The notes: generated by a model from the sequence alone, not told the origin. Counted from the stretch's first letter, positions 16,989-26,979 are shown. The stretch: DNA of 64,000 nucleotides from Pseudoalteromonas peptidolytica (GCF_012641745.1 NZ_WEHZ01000023.1:18207-82206); one strand, 5' to 3'. Program-made: numbers and translations.

Positions 16989-17729
16989 GACTTTATTAGC
17001 ATTTTTTAAAATTTCCTCACGTTGTAGATAGCAAATTATTCATACCCCTCTCAGTAATGTACCAAAAGTAGTACATAGTGAAATATTTCTGGTACATGAG
17101 GTAAAATTTGGAATACTTTATTAATCCAGAGTATTTATTTCTCAGGTTATACAGCGCTTTCTAAAAAAGACTAAACAAGCCTCAATTAGTAATAATTATT
17201 ATTTGCTTTTTGAGTTTTTATTAATTTGATAGAGTGGCTGCACGTGAATATCAATTGAAAAGGCAAGAGGAGCTATGCTGCAAGTGCACTTTGGGGATTT
17301 CGTATTGTCGGCCATAGAGTATAGCGAACTTCTTTAGCCATAGCCTGATAGAAAAGGATAAGAACTTGTTGATATACTTTTATTGTATAAAAGAATAAAA
17401 ATAGCTATGTAATATAAATTTTTATAATTGAAAGGATAAGATTGTCACTATATAAAAACCATAAATTTATATAAGACTTATTGCTAATAGACATTATTAA
17501 AAATACAAAATTTCAAATTATTTTAATTTTTAATAAAAATTAAAAGTTAATAAAGAATTAAGGATTTAGTCCTTTACAGGTGATTTTATGTCTTTTTTTA
17601 GAATAATTCTTGATGAGGGTAAGTTTACTATTTCATTGTTAGTCGCAAGCCCCCCTACAACTAAAACAACAAACAAGTATTGATTAAATATAGTAAATGT
17701 AAATGCACTAAGCATACAAGGTAGTATAT

Positions 17730-17810
17730 GATTGGTATTGCAGTAGAATTGTACCCTCATGTACAGTAAGCCCTACATTAAGCAGACCCTAGCTTCTCTC
17801 AATACCAATC
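17730..17810. repeat. 81 bp element with 11 bp terminal inverted repeats
   Basis: GATTGGTATTG (17730-17740) and CAATACCAATC (17800-17810) are perfect inverted repeats around 59 bp. The ends resemble those of family A elsewhere (ATACCAATT / AATTGGTAT). Non-coding; it lies just after trpS. Confidence 0.6.
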
Positions 17811-17830
17811 ACACCATTGTGAAAATAGGT

Positions 17831-18835
17831 TTAGCCTCTTGGAATAAACCCGACTGCGTTATATACCGCTTTTAACGTTTTCTCCGCACGAGCGCCTGCT
17901 TTCTCAGCACCTTTACGCATAATTTCGTCCAATAAAGCACGATCTTCACGGATTTCTTTAAAGCGGGCTTGTATTGGGTTTAGCATATTTACAACTGCTT
18001 CTGCTGTATCTTTTTTCAAGTGTCCATACATTTTGTCTTCGTACTCCGGCACTAACTCATCAACCGAACGCTTAGTTGCAACGCTCAGTAAAGTTAATAA
18101 ATTAGATACGCCCGGCTTTTCAGCACGATCAAAGTAGATACGCGCTTGTTCATCAGAATCGGTGACAGCCTTTTTCAGCTTTTTCTCAATTTTTTTCGGC
18201 TCATCAAGCAGCATCACAAAAGCGTTTGGATTATCGTCCGATTTTGACATCTTTTTCAACGGATCTTGCAGGCTCATCACTCGCGCGCCAACCTCAGGAA
18301 TATAAGGTTCAGGTACCTTAAATACATCACCGTATAGATTATTAAAGCGCGTCGCAATATCACGTGTCAGTTCAAGATGTTGCTTTTGATCCTCGCCCAC
18401 AGGCACTTGATCAGCTTGATACAATAAAATATCTGCAGCTTGTAGAACAGGATATGCAAATAATCCCACATTAACGTTGTTTGAGTGTTTTGCTGACTTA
18501 TCTTTAAACTGCGTCATGCGGTTTAACTCGCCCATCTGGGCATAGCAGTTTAACACCCAACCCAACTGCGCATGTTCTGGTACCTGTGACTGTACGAACA
18601 GCGCTGATTTATCTGGATCTATTCCACATGCAGTATAAAGCGCAACACCATCAAGTACACGCTCGCGTAATTGAGCTGGGTCTTGACGCACAGTAATAGC
18701 ATGTAAATCAACTAGCATAAAGTGACAATCATGGTCATTTTGTAGTTTAAGCCACTGGTTTATGGCACCTACGTAATTGCCTATTGTCATACCACCGGTT
18801 GGCTGAATACCACTTAATACTACAGGTTTACTCAT
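17831..18835 (-). CDS. trpS: Tryptophan-tRNA ligase
   Basis: 334 residues, the bacterial TrpRS size. The class I signatures are present: LSGIQPTGGMTIGNYVGA (HIGH-type TIGN motif) and KMSKSDDN (KMSKS loop, about residue 195). It charges tRNA-Trp in the cytoplasm. The gene order rpe-gph-trpS in one direction is the classic gammaproteobacterial arrangement downstream of dam. In this strain two small genes and a promoter gap separate rpe from dam. No trp attenuator or T-box was seen. Confidence 0.97.
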   Translation of the reverse strand: MSKPVVLSGIQPTGGMTIGNYVGAINQWLKLQNDHDCHFMLVDLHAITVRQDPAQLRERVLDGVALYTACGIDPDKSALFVQSQVPEHAQLGWVLNCYAQMGELNRMTQFKDKSAKHSNNVNVGLFAYPVLQAADILLYQADQVPVGEDQKQHLELTRDIATRFNNLYGDVFKVPEPYIPEVGARVMSLQDPLKKMSKSDDNPNAFVMLLDEPKKIEKKLKKAVTDSDEQARIYFDRAEKPGVSNLLTLLSVATKRSVDELVPEYEDKMYGHLKKDTAEAVVNMLNPIQARFKEIREDRALLDEIMRKGAEKAGARAEKTLKAVYNAVGFIPRG

Positions 18836-18860
18836 GTCGTTCCTTTATTTTTTCATTGAA

Positions 18861-19526
18861 TTAACGTTGATTGATAATGGGAATAATATCTAAGAATCCA
18901 TCACAAAGGTACTGTGGATTGAACTCTTTCAAATCGAATCCTTGATTATACCCATAATTAAGCGCAATCACAGGTATGTTGGCCCCCTGTGCCGCTAAAA
19001 TATCGCTTTTGGAATCGCCTACCATAATCAACTTATCTGTCGGTATCCCTAAGCGTTCTGCTGCCAGCATTAATGGTGCTGGTGAGGGCTTTTTGTCTGT
19101 ATCATCACCACACACAATACAAGTAAAGTGCGATGTGAGGTTTAATTTATCCAGCAGTTTTAATGTAAATGCGCGATTTTTATTGGTCACTACGACTTTT
19201 GGCACATTCGCAAATGCAGATAGTCCCGTTTCAACATGTGGATATAATCCAGCATACTGACCCACTAATTCATCATAGTGTACTTTAAAACGCTCAACGG
19301 CGGTGTGCACCAAACTTTCCGATAAGTTTTCACTGACCTCATTACTACCGCTGAGACCTCTTTTTACCAACATATCGATACCATTACCGACCCATTCACG
19401 AACCAGCGCATGGCTGACAATAGGATGGGCAAGCTCAGAAAGCGTTAAATTGAGCGCCATGTACATATCCTCGACGCTATCAACTAGTGTGCCATCGAGA
19501 TCAAATAGAATCCCCTCAAAACGCAT
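18861..19526 (-). CDS. gph: Phosphoglycolate phosphatase
   Basis: 221 residues, HAD superfamily. Motif I is LFDLDGTLVDS (nucleophile Asp about residue 9), motif II is VVVTNKN, the motif III Lys lies in DKKPSPAPL, and motif IV is MVGDSKSDILAA. It removes phosphate from 2-phosphoglycolate. The start codon overlaps the rpe stop by one base, and trpS begins 25 bp downstream, so the three genes form one operon. Confidence 0.93.
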   Translation of the reverse strand: MRFEGILFDLDGTLVDSVEDMYMALNLTLSELAHPIVSHALVREWVGNGIDMLVKRGLSGSNEVSENLSESLVHTAVERFKVHYDELVGQYAGLYPHVETGLSAFANVPKVVVTNKNRAFTLKLLDKLNLTSHFTCIVCGDDTDKKPSPAPLMLAAERLGIPTDKLIMVGDSKSDILAAQGANIPVIALNYGYNQGFDLKEFNPQYLCDGFLDIIPIINQR

Positions 19527-20197
19527 TATTTTACCTTTGCCAGTTCTTGACGCATTGCATCGATAACGGCTTTATAGTCGGGCTGGTTAAAAATCGCAGA
19601 ACCAGCAACAAACATGTCAGCACCTGCAGCCGCAACCTCAGCAATGTTATCGACTTTAATGCCACCATCAACTTCAAGACGAATATCACGACCAGAAGAC
19701 TCGATACGTGCCCTCGCTTCTTTTAACTTTTCTAGCGTGTGCGGGATAAAGCTTTGCCCACCAAAACCTGGATTTACCGACATCAATAAGATCTGATCTA
19801 TTTTATCCATAACATGATCGAGATAATGAAGCGGCGTACCTGGGTTAAACACCAACCCCGCTTTACATCCAGATTCTTTGATCAATGCTAGGCTGCGATC
19901 AATATGATCACTTGCTTCAGGATGAAAAGTGATAATACTTGCACCTGCTTTGGCAAACTCAGGGATCAAACTGTCGACAGGTTTAATCATCAAGTGCACA
20001 TCAATTGGCGCAGTCACACCGTAATTTCTCAGTGCCTCACAAATCATTGGACCAAAAGTTAAGTTAGGTACATAGTGGTTATCCATCACATCAAAATGGA
20101 CAACATCAGCGCCTGCTGCCAATACCTTTTCAACATCCTCTCCAAGCCTTGCAAAATCTGCGGATAGAATCGACGGTGCAATTAAAAAATCAGACAT
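19526..20197 (-). CDS. rpe: Ribulose-phosphate 3-epimerase
   Basis: 223 residues of TIM-barrel fold. Family signatures: APSILSADFARLGED at the N-terminus, VHFDVMDNHYVPNLTFGP with metal-binding His/Asp, MSVNPGFGGQSF and LEVDGGIK. It interconverts ribulose-5-P and xylulose-5-P in the pentose phosphate pathway. First gene of rpe-gph-trpS. Confidence 0.96.
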   Translation of the reverse strand: MSDFLIAPSILSADFARLGEDVEKVLAAGADVVHFDVMDNHYVPNLTFGPMICEALRNYGVTAPIDVHLMIKPVDSLIPEFAKAGASIITFHPEASDHIDRSLALIKESGCKAGLVFNPGTPLHYLDHVMDKIDQILLMSVNPGFGGQSFIPHTLEKLKEARARIESSGRDIRLEVDGGIKVDNIAEVAAAGADMFVAGSAIFNQPDYKAVIDAMRQELAKVK

Positions 20198-20334
20198 ACT
20201 TTACCCCTAAACGTAAGACCCCGATACTGTACCGTAAATTGGCTAGAAAGTCTGCGAATTACGACCTTTTAAGATTGTGCAATAAACGAACATTGTGTAT
20301 TATTATCCGATATCTATTTTCTGGGGATAGGGTT

Positions 20335-20637
20335 ATGGTTTCTAGATATAAAGCACGGATTGCTCTGCTGTCGGCAGTGCTCGCCGTATCAGCAGGGGTA
20401 CTTTCTTTTGATAATAGCCAAGAGTTTGCCACCAACTACAACGCATGTGTATGTAATTCAAATAGTTTAAGCCAACGTGTTAGTGCTTTAGAGTGTCAAC
20501 GTGAAGCACATACAAGTTGGGCTGCGTGGCTGACAGGTGGCAGTGCCAATGGTCAATTTCATTACTTAGATCTGTTAGAGCTATTAATTGGTTCTAAGGA
20601 CAATCAAAGCAGTAGTAAAGTTTCATCTCCTTATTAA
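20335..20637 (+). CDS. Small exported hypothetical protein
   Basis: 100 residues from ATG 20335, preceded by GGGGATAGGG. One N-terminal hydrophobic segment (about 8-24) could be a signal peptide or anchor. A CVC pair and a third Cys (ALEC) follow, then a low-complexity Ser-rich tail. An upstream in-frame extension to 20149 overlaps rpe and has no ribosome site, so I exclude it. I do not recognise the family. The same strand carries a DUF2970 gene 28 bp downstream, so the two may be co-transcribed. Confidence 0.6.
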   Translation: MVSRYKARIALLSAVLAVSAGVLSFDNSQEFATNYNACVCNSNSLSQRVSALECQREAHTSWAAWLTGGSANGQFHYLDLLELLIGSKDNQSSSKVSSPY

Positions 20638-20665
20638 TCGACCATTGGTCTGAGAGGTAAACACT

Positions 20666-20860
20666 ATGGCTTCTTCTACTAATAAACTCGCACTAGTCCA
20701 AAGTGTATGCGCAGCAATGTTTGGTGTGCAGAGTGGCCAAAAACAAGAGTATGACTTTAGTAAAAAGCGCTTTTGGCCATTTGCTTTGGCTGGTGTTTTG
20801 TTTGTCTTTTTGTTTGTGGTAGGTCTTATTTGGTTTGTTAATGGCGTGGTTTTAGCCTAG
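20666..20860 (+). CDS. DUF2970 small membrane protein
   Basis: 64 residues. It matches the DUF2970 pattern: an N-terminal helix with QSVCAAMFGVQSGQKQEYDF, then a single membrane helix (about 38-62). Members are short inner-membrane proteins of unknown role in proteobacteria. A ribosome site (GAGAGGTAA) precedes the ATG. It ends 9 bp before the convergent dam stop. Confidence 0.8.
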   Translation: MASSTNKLALVQSVCAAMFGVQSGQKQEYDFSKKRFWPFALAGVLFVFLFVVGLIWFVNGVVLA

Positions 20861-20869
20861 CTGACCGGC

Positions 20870-21709
20870 TTATTTTTTTGGTTGGTGATACAGCGCCATT
20901 AGCTCGTTGACCTTATTACGCCCATTGCCTTTGGGGCTAATGGTTCGTTTTACTTTAATCACATCTAAACTGGCCTGATTATAAATCTTCCGAGTCCACA
21001 CTGTATCATGATTTGATATGAGCACAGGCGTTTGCTGCTCAAAAGCCGCAGTTTCCGCTAAGTTTGCAAGCTCAGCCTGATCGTCCAAATTAAATCCACC
21101 TTTTGCGTAACTCGTAAAAGAAGCCGTCTTACTCAATGGAACATACGGGGGATCACAATACACTACCGCATTTTTGGGTATATTCTCAAATACTTGACTG
21201 TAGCTCTTACAAGTAAAAGTCGCACGCTGCGCCTTCTCAGCAAACACGTATAATTCATGCTCTGGAAAATAAGGTTTTTTATACTTACCAAAGGGTACGT
21301 TAAAAATACCTTTAAGGTTATAGCGGCACAAACCATTATAGCCATGGCGATTCATATACAAAAATAAGATTGCACGCTCATATACATCAATGCTTTCGTT
21401 GAACTGTTGACGATAGGCGTAATACGCATCTGGATGATTATTTAGATCGACAAATAAACGTTTAGCATCAGCAATAAACTCATCAGGAATTCGCTTTAAC
21501 TCTTTATAGAGATTTATCAGATCTGCGTTAATGTCGTTGAGTACATAGTGTTTAAACTGCGTATTCAAAAAAACAGATCCCGCTCCAACAAAAGGCTCAA
21601 CTAGTGTATCAGCTTCATAACTGGCTAATTGTAAGCGCTTAGAAATATCTTCTACTAAGCTGTATTTTCCGCCTGCCCATTTTAAGAAGGCTCTAGTCTT
21701 TTGTTGCAT
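20870..21709 (-). CDS. dam: DNA adenine (GATC) methyltransferase
   Basis: 279 residues, close to E. coli Dam (278). Motifs: KWAGGKYSLVEDI at the N-terminus, LVEPFVGAGSVFLN (SAM binding) and YCDPPYVPLS (catalytic DPPY). It methylates adenine in GATC for mismatch repair and replication timing. It lies 47 bp after damX, in the same direction, as in enterobacteria. Confidence 0.96.
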   Translation of the reverse strand: MQQKTRAFLKWAGGKYSLVEDISKRLQLASYEADTLVEPFVGAGSVFLNTQFKHYVLNDINADLINLYKELKRIPDEFIADAKRLFVDLNNHPDAYYAYRQQFNESIDVYERAILFLYMNRHGYNGLCRYNLKGIFNVPFGKYKKPYFPEHELYVFAEKAQRATFTCKSYSQVFENIPKNAVVYCDPPYVPLSKTASFTSYAKGGFNLDDQAELANLAETAAFEQQTPVLISNHDTVWTRKIYNQASLDVIKVKRTISPKGNGRNKVNELMALYHQPKK

Positions 21710-21756
21710 GCTCGTTCTATGTCGTGAGTGGTTGCGCGATTTTACACTAAATGTGG

Positions 21757-23139
21757 CTAATTACCGAGAGACTGAGCAATTTCTTGCTTAATTTTACTGA
21801 CTCTTTTAAAAAACGGCTGCCCTTTACGCAATGCTTCGGGCAATTCAGCCTTCGCTTGCTTTGCCATATCTAAATTAGGATACACATCTGATGTAACAAC
21901 AAACCAAGTTCGCCCATTTCTTATCACTGAAAACTGCCGCATAACCACATCATTATGCTCCGCCATGAATGCAGCGGCTATCCCAACCTCAGTCACTGCA
22001 AGTAGTTGTATGACCCACTCTTCATCCGTTCGATTGCTATACCATTCATTACCTGAAATAGGCTCAGATGCTACCGGTTGGCGCTCAGCACTAACAATAG
22101 CGGTGGTATTTTCAGAGGTGCCAACCTTGAGCTCATCGTCTTGAGGCTCCATACTTTGGTTAACTTGCGCCTCATTGTGTAGCATTTTTTTCTCTTTCTT
22201 CTCAGCTTCCATTAACGCCGACAATATACTCCCAACGGCAGCGATTTCCCCTTCATCAGTATTAAGGGCAGCCGGTGGTTGCTCCTGTAATGTCGTGCCT
22301 GGCACTTCACTTTCCTTTTGAGACGTATTCGACGGTTCAAAAACAGATTGTGCATTGAGCGCTGTTGCGACGCTTTGCGTGTTCGTTTGCGTCGGTGCCC
22401 AATATTGCTTTATTTCTTGTTGATAGACCAAAGCGACCATAGAAGCTGTCAACACTAAGCATAGTGCGATGATATACCACTGCCACTGTGTTTTTACGCG
22501 ATCTTTTGACCCCGTCTCACGTAGATCCAAACGCTGCGATTCCGGTTGCCACGATAACAAAACACTGGGGTTACCCCGTGCTTCTGCTACAAAGGTGTTG
22601 AAAATAGGATCTTCATCAGGTGGAAGATCTTTGTAAAACATCGTCATCAGGCGCTTACTCTCAAGTAATGAAAGTGGCTCTATATGAATGTCTAGGCTAC
22701 CTGGAAGGAGTTGTGGTTGCTGTGCTGTCGCTAAAATATAAATAGTTTCTCGGGCTGTTGTTGCTAGTTTTTGTAACTGTAGCGCCAACTCTTCAGTCAA
22801 ATGCCGAGCATTGTCTAAAACCCATAAGCATGGCCCACAAGGCTGCTCGTCATGAAGCAACATAAAGTTTTCGCTAAGAGAAAGTTTTTGATCGATAAGA
22901 GGACTGCGAAAACTATGCTCAAGTAGCTGATGTATAACATCAAACTCTTTGGTATTGGCAGAGAGTTTTACAAAAGCTTTATTAAACTCTGGGTATTTAT
23001 CAGTAAGAAATGACTCAGCAAGATAGCTTTTGCCAAGACCAGACGACCCGACTAAGGTTATCAGGTTTTGCCCATAATCGAACTGCATAGCAATTCTATC
23101 TACCAACGCAGATCTGCTTGGTAAAATTTGCGACTGCAT
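21757..23139 (-). CDS. damX: DamX-like AAA ATPase with SPOR domain
   Basis: 460 residues. An N-terminal P-loop domain has Walker A VGSSGLGKS and Walker B LWVLDNA. A single membrane helix (about 222-241, WYIIALCLVLTASMVALVY) follows, then a low-complexity Glu/Gln/Thr linker and a C-terminal SPOR domain (about 365-445). SPOR domains bind denuded septal peptidoglycan. DamX acts at the division site. The start abuts the aroB stop. Confidence 0.9.
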   Translation of the reverse strand: MQSQILPSRSALVDRIAMQFDYGQNLITLVGSSGLGKSYLAESFLTDKYPEFNKAFVKLSANTKEFDVIHQLLEHSFRSPLIDQKLSLSENFMLLHDEQPCGPCLWVLDNARHLTEELALQLQKLATTARETIYILATAQQPQLLPGSLDIHIEPLSLLESKRLMTMFYKDLPPDEDPIFNTFVAEARGNPSVLLSWQPESQRLDLRETGSKDRVKTQWQWYIIALCLVLTASMVALVYQQEIKQYWAPTQTNTQSVATALNAQSVFEPSNTSQKESEVPGTTLQEQPPAALNTDEGEIAAVGSILSALMEAEKKEKKMLHNEAQVNQSMEPQDDELKVGTSENTTAIVSAERQPVASEPISGNEWYSNRTDEEWVIQLLAVTEVGIAAAFMAEHNDVVMRQFSVIRNGRTWFVVTSDVYPNLDMAKQAKAELPEALRKGQPFFKRVSKIKQEIAQSLGN

Positions 23140-24210
23140 TTAACGCCCTATCAGAGTGACCACATCTTCATCGCTTACGTCATCAACCAAAGCGCATTGT
23201 CCCAGCTGTGTTGGCAGTATAAAGCGAATTTTACCTTGTTTATTCTTCTTATCTTTACGCATGTGGAGTAAAAACTGCTCTGCGGTCATTTCGCTTGGTG
23301 GCTCTATTGGCAACTGATATAAGGCAATGACCTGAGCGACTTTTTCTACCTCTTCACTGTTCAACCAGTCTCGTCTACATGCCAATCGTGAAGCTATCAT
23401 CATGCCTGCAGCAACCGCTTCGCCATGTAACCATTTTCCATAACCCATTTGCGCTTCAATCGCATGACCGAAGGTATGACCTAAGTTTAGTAATGCGCGA
23501 AGCCCTGCCTCTGTTTCATCTTTGGCTACAATTTCAGCTTTTATTGCACAGCATTTATAAATCACTTGCTGTAGGGTTTCTGTATCCAATGCGTTTAACT
23601 GGCTATGCTGCGCAGCTAACGTATCAAGAAACGCAGCATCGTAAATCAACGCATATTTGATGACTTCAGCCATACCCGCAGCAAATTCTCTTGCAGGCAA
23701 AGTAGATAACGTCTTGGTATCAATAAAAACAGCTTTTGGCTGATAGAAAGCGCCAATCATATTTTTACCAAGAGGATGGTTTACTGCTGTTTTGCCACCG
23801 ACAGAAGAGTCGACTTGTGATAATAACGTCGTTGGTATTTGTATAAACGCGACTCCACGCTGATAACAAGCGGCAACAAAGCCCGTTAAATCACCAACGA
23901 CACCACCACCGAGTGCAATTAAACACGTATCTCGTCCACAATTGTGCTCGAGTAAAAAAGCGGAAATCTTTTCAAACCACTCAAGCGATTTAAACTGCTC
24001 GCCATCCGGAATAATAAAGTGCAGCGGAGATTGTGTATCAAAAACACCAAGTAGCTTGTCCAAATATATAGGAGCAACAGTAGAGTTAGTGATAATAACA
24101 GGACGATTTTGACCGACATATTGCTTAAGTCGCACTTCGTCAGATAAGAGATGTTCACCAATAAAGATGGGGTAGCTGCGCTCGTTTAAATCAACCTTTA
24201 ATTCAAGCAT
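23140..24210 (-). CDS. aroB: 3-dehydroquinate synthase (type I)
   Basis: 356 residues. Typical AroB features: an NAD site around GDLTGFVAA and ALGGGVVGD, TTLLSQVDSSVGGKTAVNHP, KNMIGAFYQP and the metal ligand region LNLGHTFGHAIE. It catalyses shikimate pathway step 2. It lies 25 bp after aroK. Its presence matters for the left-end locus: the cell does not need the archaeal-type synthase to make aromatic amino acids. Confidence 0.97.
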   Translation of the reverse strand: MLELKVDLNERSYPIFIGEHLLSDEVRLKQYVGQNRPVIITNSTVAPIYLDKLLGVFDTQSPLHFIIPDGEQFKSLEWFEKISAFLLEHNCGRDTCLIALGGGVVGDLTGFVAACYQRGVAFIQIPTTLLSQVDSSVGGKTAVNHPLGKNMIGAFYQPKAVFIDTKTLSTLPAREFAAGMAEVIKYALIYDAAFLDTLAAQHSQLNALDTETLQQVIYKCCAIKAEIVAKDETEAGLRALLNLGHTFGHAIEAQMGYGKWLHGEAVAAGMMIASRLACRRDWLNSEEVEKVAQVIALYQLPIEPPSEMTAEQFLLHMRKDKKNKQGKIRFILPTQLGQCALVDDVSDEDVVTLIGR

Positions 24211-24235
24211 GGCTTCCCCTCCTACGGTGTTTTAA

Positions 24236-24754
24236 TTAGAAATCTAACTTTTCAATAATTTGGTTTGCAACTACTTTCGCGCTTTGCTCATCCGTTCGAA
24301 CAACGTGATCGGCCACTTCTCTATAAAGTGGTTCACGCTCATCGGCTAAGCGCTCTAGTACGTCACGTGAGTCTTCACTGGTTTGTAGTAATGGACGACG
24401 CTTATCACGCTGAGTACGAGCTACCTGTTTTTCGATTGGCGTTTCTAGGTAAACAACAATACCACGCGCAGACAATTTGTTGCGCACTTCTTTGCTGATC
24501 ACTGAACCGCCACCTGTCGCTAACACAATGCCTTGCATTTCTGTCAGATCAGAGATGACGCTTTCTTCACGCTTGCGGAACCCTTCTTCACCTTCGATAT
24601 CAAAAACCCAAGAAATATCTGCACCAGTACGACGCTCTATCTCCTGATCTGAATCGAAAAATTCAAGGTGTAATTGATCTGCAATGTGACGACCAATCGT
24701 GCTTTTACCAGCCCCCATCGGGCCTACTAGAAATATATTACGTTTCTCAGCCAT
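24236..24754 (-). CDS. aroK: Shikimate kinase
   Basis: 172 residues. Walker A GPMGAGKST (about 11-19), shikimate-binding DSDQEIERRTG, LATGGGSV and the lid region RDKRRPLL. It phosphorylates shikimate using ATP. First gene of aroK-aroB-damX-dam, 149 bp downstream of pilQ. Confidence 0.96.
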   Translation of the reverse strand: MAEKRNIFLVGPMGAGKSTIGRHIADQLHLEFFDSDQEIERRTGADISWVFDIEGEEGFRKREESVISDLTEMQGIVLATGGGSVISKEVRNKLSARGIVVYLETPIEKQVARTQRDKRRPLLQTSEDSRDVLERLADEREPLYREVADHVVRTDEQSAKVVANQIIEKLDF

Positions 24755-24903
24755 ATCTTTTTAGTACAAACGAACTCTAAAATTTGAAATAAAACCCCGC
24801 CTAACGACCTGGCCCCAAAATTAAGGAGGGGATTATCTCAGTAATCCGTGAACAATTTCAAGTCAAACTGCGCAAAAAGCGCAATACTTTTATTGTTACG
24901 GGC

Positions 24904-26979
24904 CTATAAACTGTCTTGAATGATCTTAGGTGTTACAAATATCAACAGTTCCCGCTTCTCGTTAATATCACGAGAGTTCTTAAACAATAGACCTAAATAT
25001 GGAATATCGCCCAACACCGGGATCTTACTTACTGCTGTTTTTACCTCTTGCTGATAAATACCACCAAGAACGATAGTTTGACCATTTTCAACCAGAACTT
25101 GTGTTTGGATCTCTTGGGTATTGATTGCTGTTGCTGGGCCATTTGGCGTCTGCACAGTATCACCTTTAGTATCTTGTGTAATCACTAAGTCGAGAATTAT
25201 TTTGTTATCAGGGGTAATTTGTGGTGTCACCTCTAAGCTGAGTACCGCTTTTTTAAAGCTAACCGTGGTCGCTCCACTAGAAGATGCCTCCACATAGGGT
25301 ATTTCTGTTCCCTGCTCAATCCGCGCTTTTTTCTGGTTCGCCGTTGTAATGCTTGGGGTTGCGATTATCTCACCTTTATTTTCTTGTTCTAGGGCTGACA
25401 GCTCTAAATCAATCAAGGTGCCATCAGCAAGCTTTGCGATATGCATACCGATACTACCTGCAGGTACCCCCTTAACCCCCAAGTTTACATTTAGGCGGTT
25501 ATCTAACGAAGGAATAATACCATTAGAAAGTGAGTTGGCCCCTTCGAGTGTACCGGAGATAGCATCACTCCCTTGCTGATCGCTGAACCCCCAACGTACG
25601 CCTAAATCTTCTTGTACGGTATCATCCACCGTCACCATTCGCGATTCAATCCGCACTTGCTTCACAGGTACATCCAGAGTTTCAACCATACGGCGGATGC
25701 TTTCAATACTACGCGATGTGTCTTTTATCAATAGGGTGTTGGTACGCTTATCCACAGAGACACTGCCTCGATGGCTAATAATAGAGTTAATGTCGGTTTT
25801 CAGCAAATCAGCAAATTCTTCCGCTTTTGCGTAATTGAGCTGAATATATTCGCTATATAATGGCTCCAGCTCTTCAACTTGCTGACGTGCTTGTAACTCT
25901 TTCGCCTCTCTCGCAGCTAGCTCTTCCGATGGTGCCACCATTAAGATCGAGCCGTCCATGCGTTTATCTAACCCTTTTACCCGCAACACCACATCAAGCG
26001 CCTGGTCCCATGGTACCCCATCTAAGCGCAGTGTGATGTTCCCAGAAACAGTATCACTGGTGACTAAGTTAAAGTTATTAGTGTCGGCGATAATTTGTAG
26101 CACAGAACGAATAGGAATATCTTGAAAATTCAAAGTAATAGGTTGACCTTTATACTCTTTCTGATCTCCAAACGTTTTGTTACCTTCATCTTTTTCTACG
26201 GCCAATGTAAAGATATTATCAAGCTGCTGATATGAGAACTTAAATGCCGCATTTGGTTCAATGACGATGCGGCTTTTATTCTCTTCTTTGAAAGTCTCAA
26301 TGCGCGACACCACAGTACCGAAGTCTAATACATCTAGTTCGTATAACAGATCCTCTGCAATATCAATATGATGGAAATCAGCGATAATTTTGCCACCACG
26401 CTCTTGGACATCAATAGCGGCTTGATTATGTTCAAGAAAAGCTAAAATTTTACCTTCGCCTTGTTCACCACGGCGAAAGTCAATCGCTTGAATTTGATTG
26501 ATAAAAGAGGTTACTTTTTCGCTTTGATCTTGCTCTGAAACAATAGGTTGACCAGAAACCTCTACAATCACCAAATTATTTTTCACTTCCGTCTTGTAGA
26601 GCTTGAGTTCGTCCATATTAATCGCAACAGTAAATCCGCCATCGCGCAGTTGACTGGTGATACCTTTGATACCTGCTTTGTTAATTTCCAGCATCTTTAA
26701 GCTTTCTTCAAATTCAGCTTGCTGAAAGAACAGTTCAAGACTTGTGTTTTCACCATTAACACTCACACTCGGTTCACCGCTCAGCTTTTCATCAAATACC
26801 AGCTGAAGCTGAGTTTCCCCAGTTGGAACCGGGTTATAGCGAATGTCATATAACATTGGAATAGCCTGAGCAATTGATGACAGGCCAACAAATGCAGCTC
26901 CTAGCACTGACTGAATTATCGTTCGAGTGCCTCTATACGTTAATGTTCTTTGATTATTGTTAGTATTCACTCGAGCCAC
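24904..26979 (-). CDS. pilQ: Type IV pilus secretin
   Basis: 691 residues. A signal peptide (the hydrophobic stretch ends about residue 39, AQA), N-terminal AMIN domains, a secretin/TonB N0 domain (ITLNFQDIPIRSVLQIIADT), an N1/NolW domain and the C-terminal secretin (VPVKQVRIESRMVTVDD, then EGTEIPYV). The outer-membrane ring lets the pilus out. It overlaps pilP by 20 bp. Last of pilMNOPQ. Confidence 0.96.
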   Translation of the reverse strand: MARVNTNNNQRTLTYRGTRTIIQSVLGAAFVGLSSIAQAIPMLYDIRYNPVPTGETQLQLVFDEKLSGEPSVSVNGENTSLELFFQQAEFEESLKMLEINKAGIKGITSQLRDGGFTVAINMDELKLYKTEVKNNLVIVEVSGQPIVSEQDQSEKVTSFINQIQAIDFRRGEQGEGKILAFLEHNQAAIDVQERGGKIIADFHHIDIAEDLLYELDVLDFGTVVSRIETFKEENKSRIVIEPNAAFKFSYQQLDNIFTLAVEKDEGNKTFGDQKEYKGQPITLNFQDIPIRSVLQIIADTNNFNLVTSDTVSGNITLRLDGVPWDQALDVVLRVKGLDKRMDGSILMVAPSEELAAREAKELQARQQVEELEPLYSEYIQLNYAKAEEFADLLKTDINSIISHRGSVSVDKRTNTLLIKDTSRSIESIRRMVETLDVPVKQVRIESRMVTVDDTVQEDLGVRWGFSDQQGSDAISGTLEGANSLSNGIIPSLDNRLNVNLGVKGVPAGSIGMHIAKLADGTLIDLELSALEQENKGEIIATPSITTANQKKARIEQGTEIPYVEASSSGATTVSFKKAVLSLEVTPQITPDNKIILDLVITQDTKGDTVQTPNGPATAINTQEIQTQVLVENGQTIVLGGIYQQEVKTAVSKIPVLGDIPYLGLLFKNSRDINEKRELLIFVTPKIIQDSL

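Larger units (their letters stand above)
16796..17830. other. 1 kb AT-rich non-coding region
   Basis: It holds the upstream region of the efflux operon and the downstream region of trpS. A perfect 17 bp palindrome (TTAAGAGT-C-ACTCTTAA) at 16972-16988 lies 177 bp before the secreted-protein gene and could be an operator. 17380-17560 is extremely AT-rich with no gene. A 64-codon frame at 17566-17760 on the minus strand lacks a ribosome site and family features, so I do not call it. An inverted-repeat element ends the region. Confidence 0.5.

Noticed and set aside
17566..17760. 64-codon frame in the AT-rich spacer, minus strand
   Set aside because: No ribosome site, no family resemblance, and it overlaps the inverted-repeat element.
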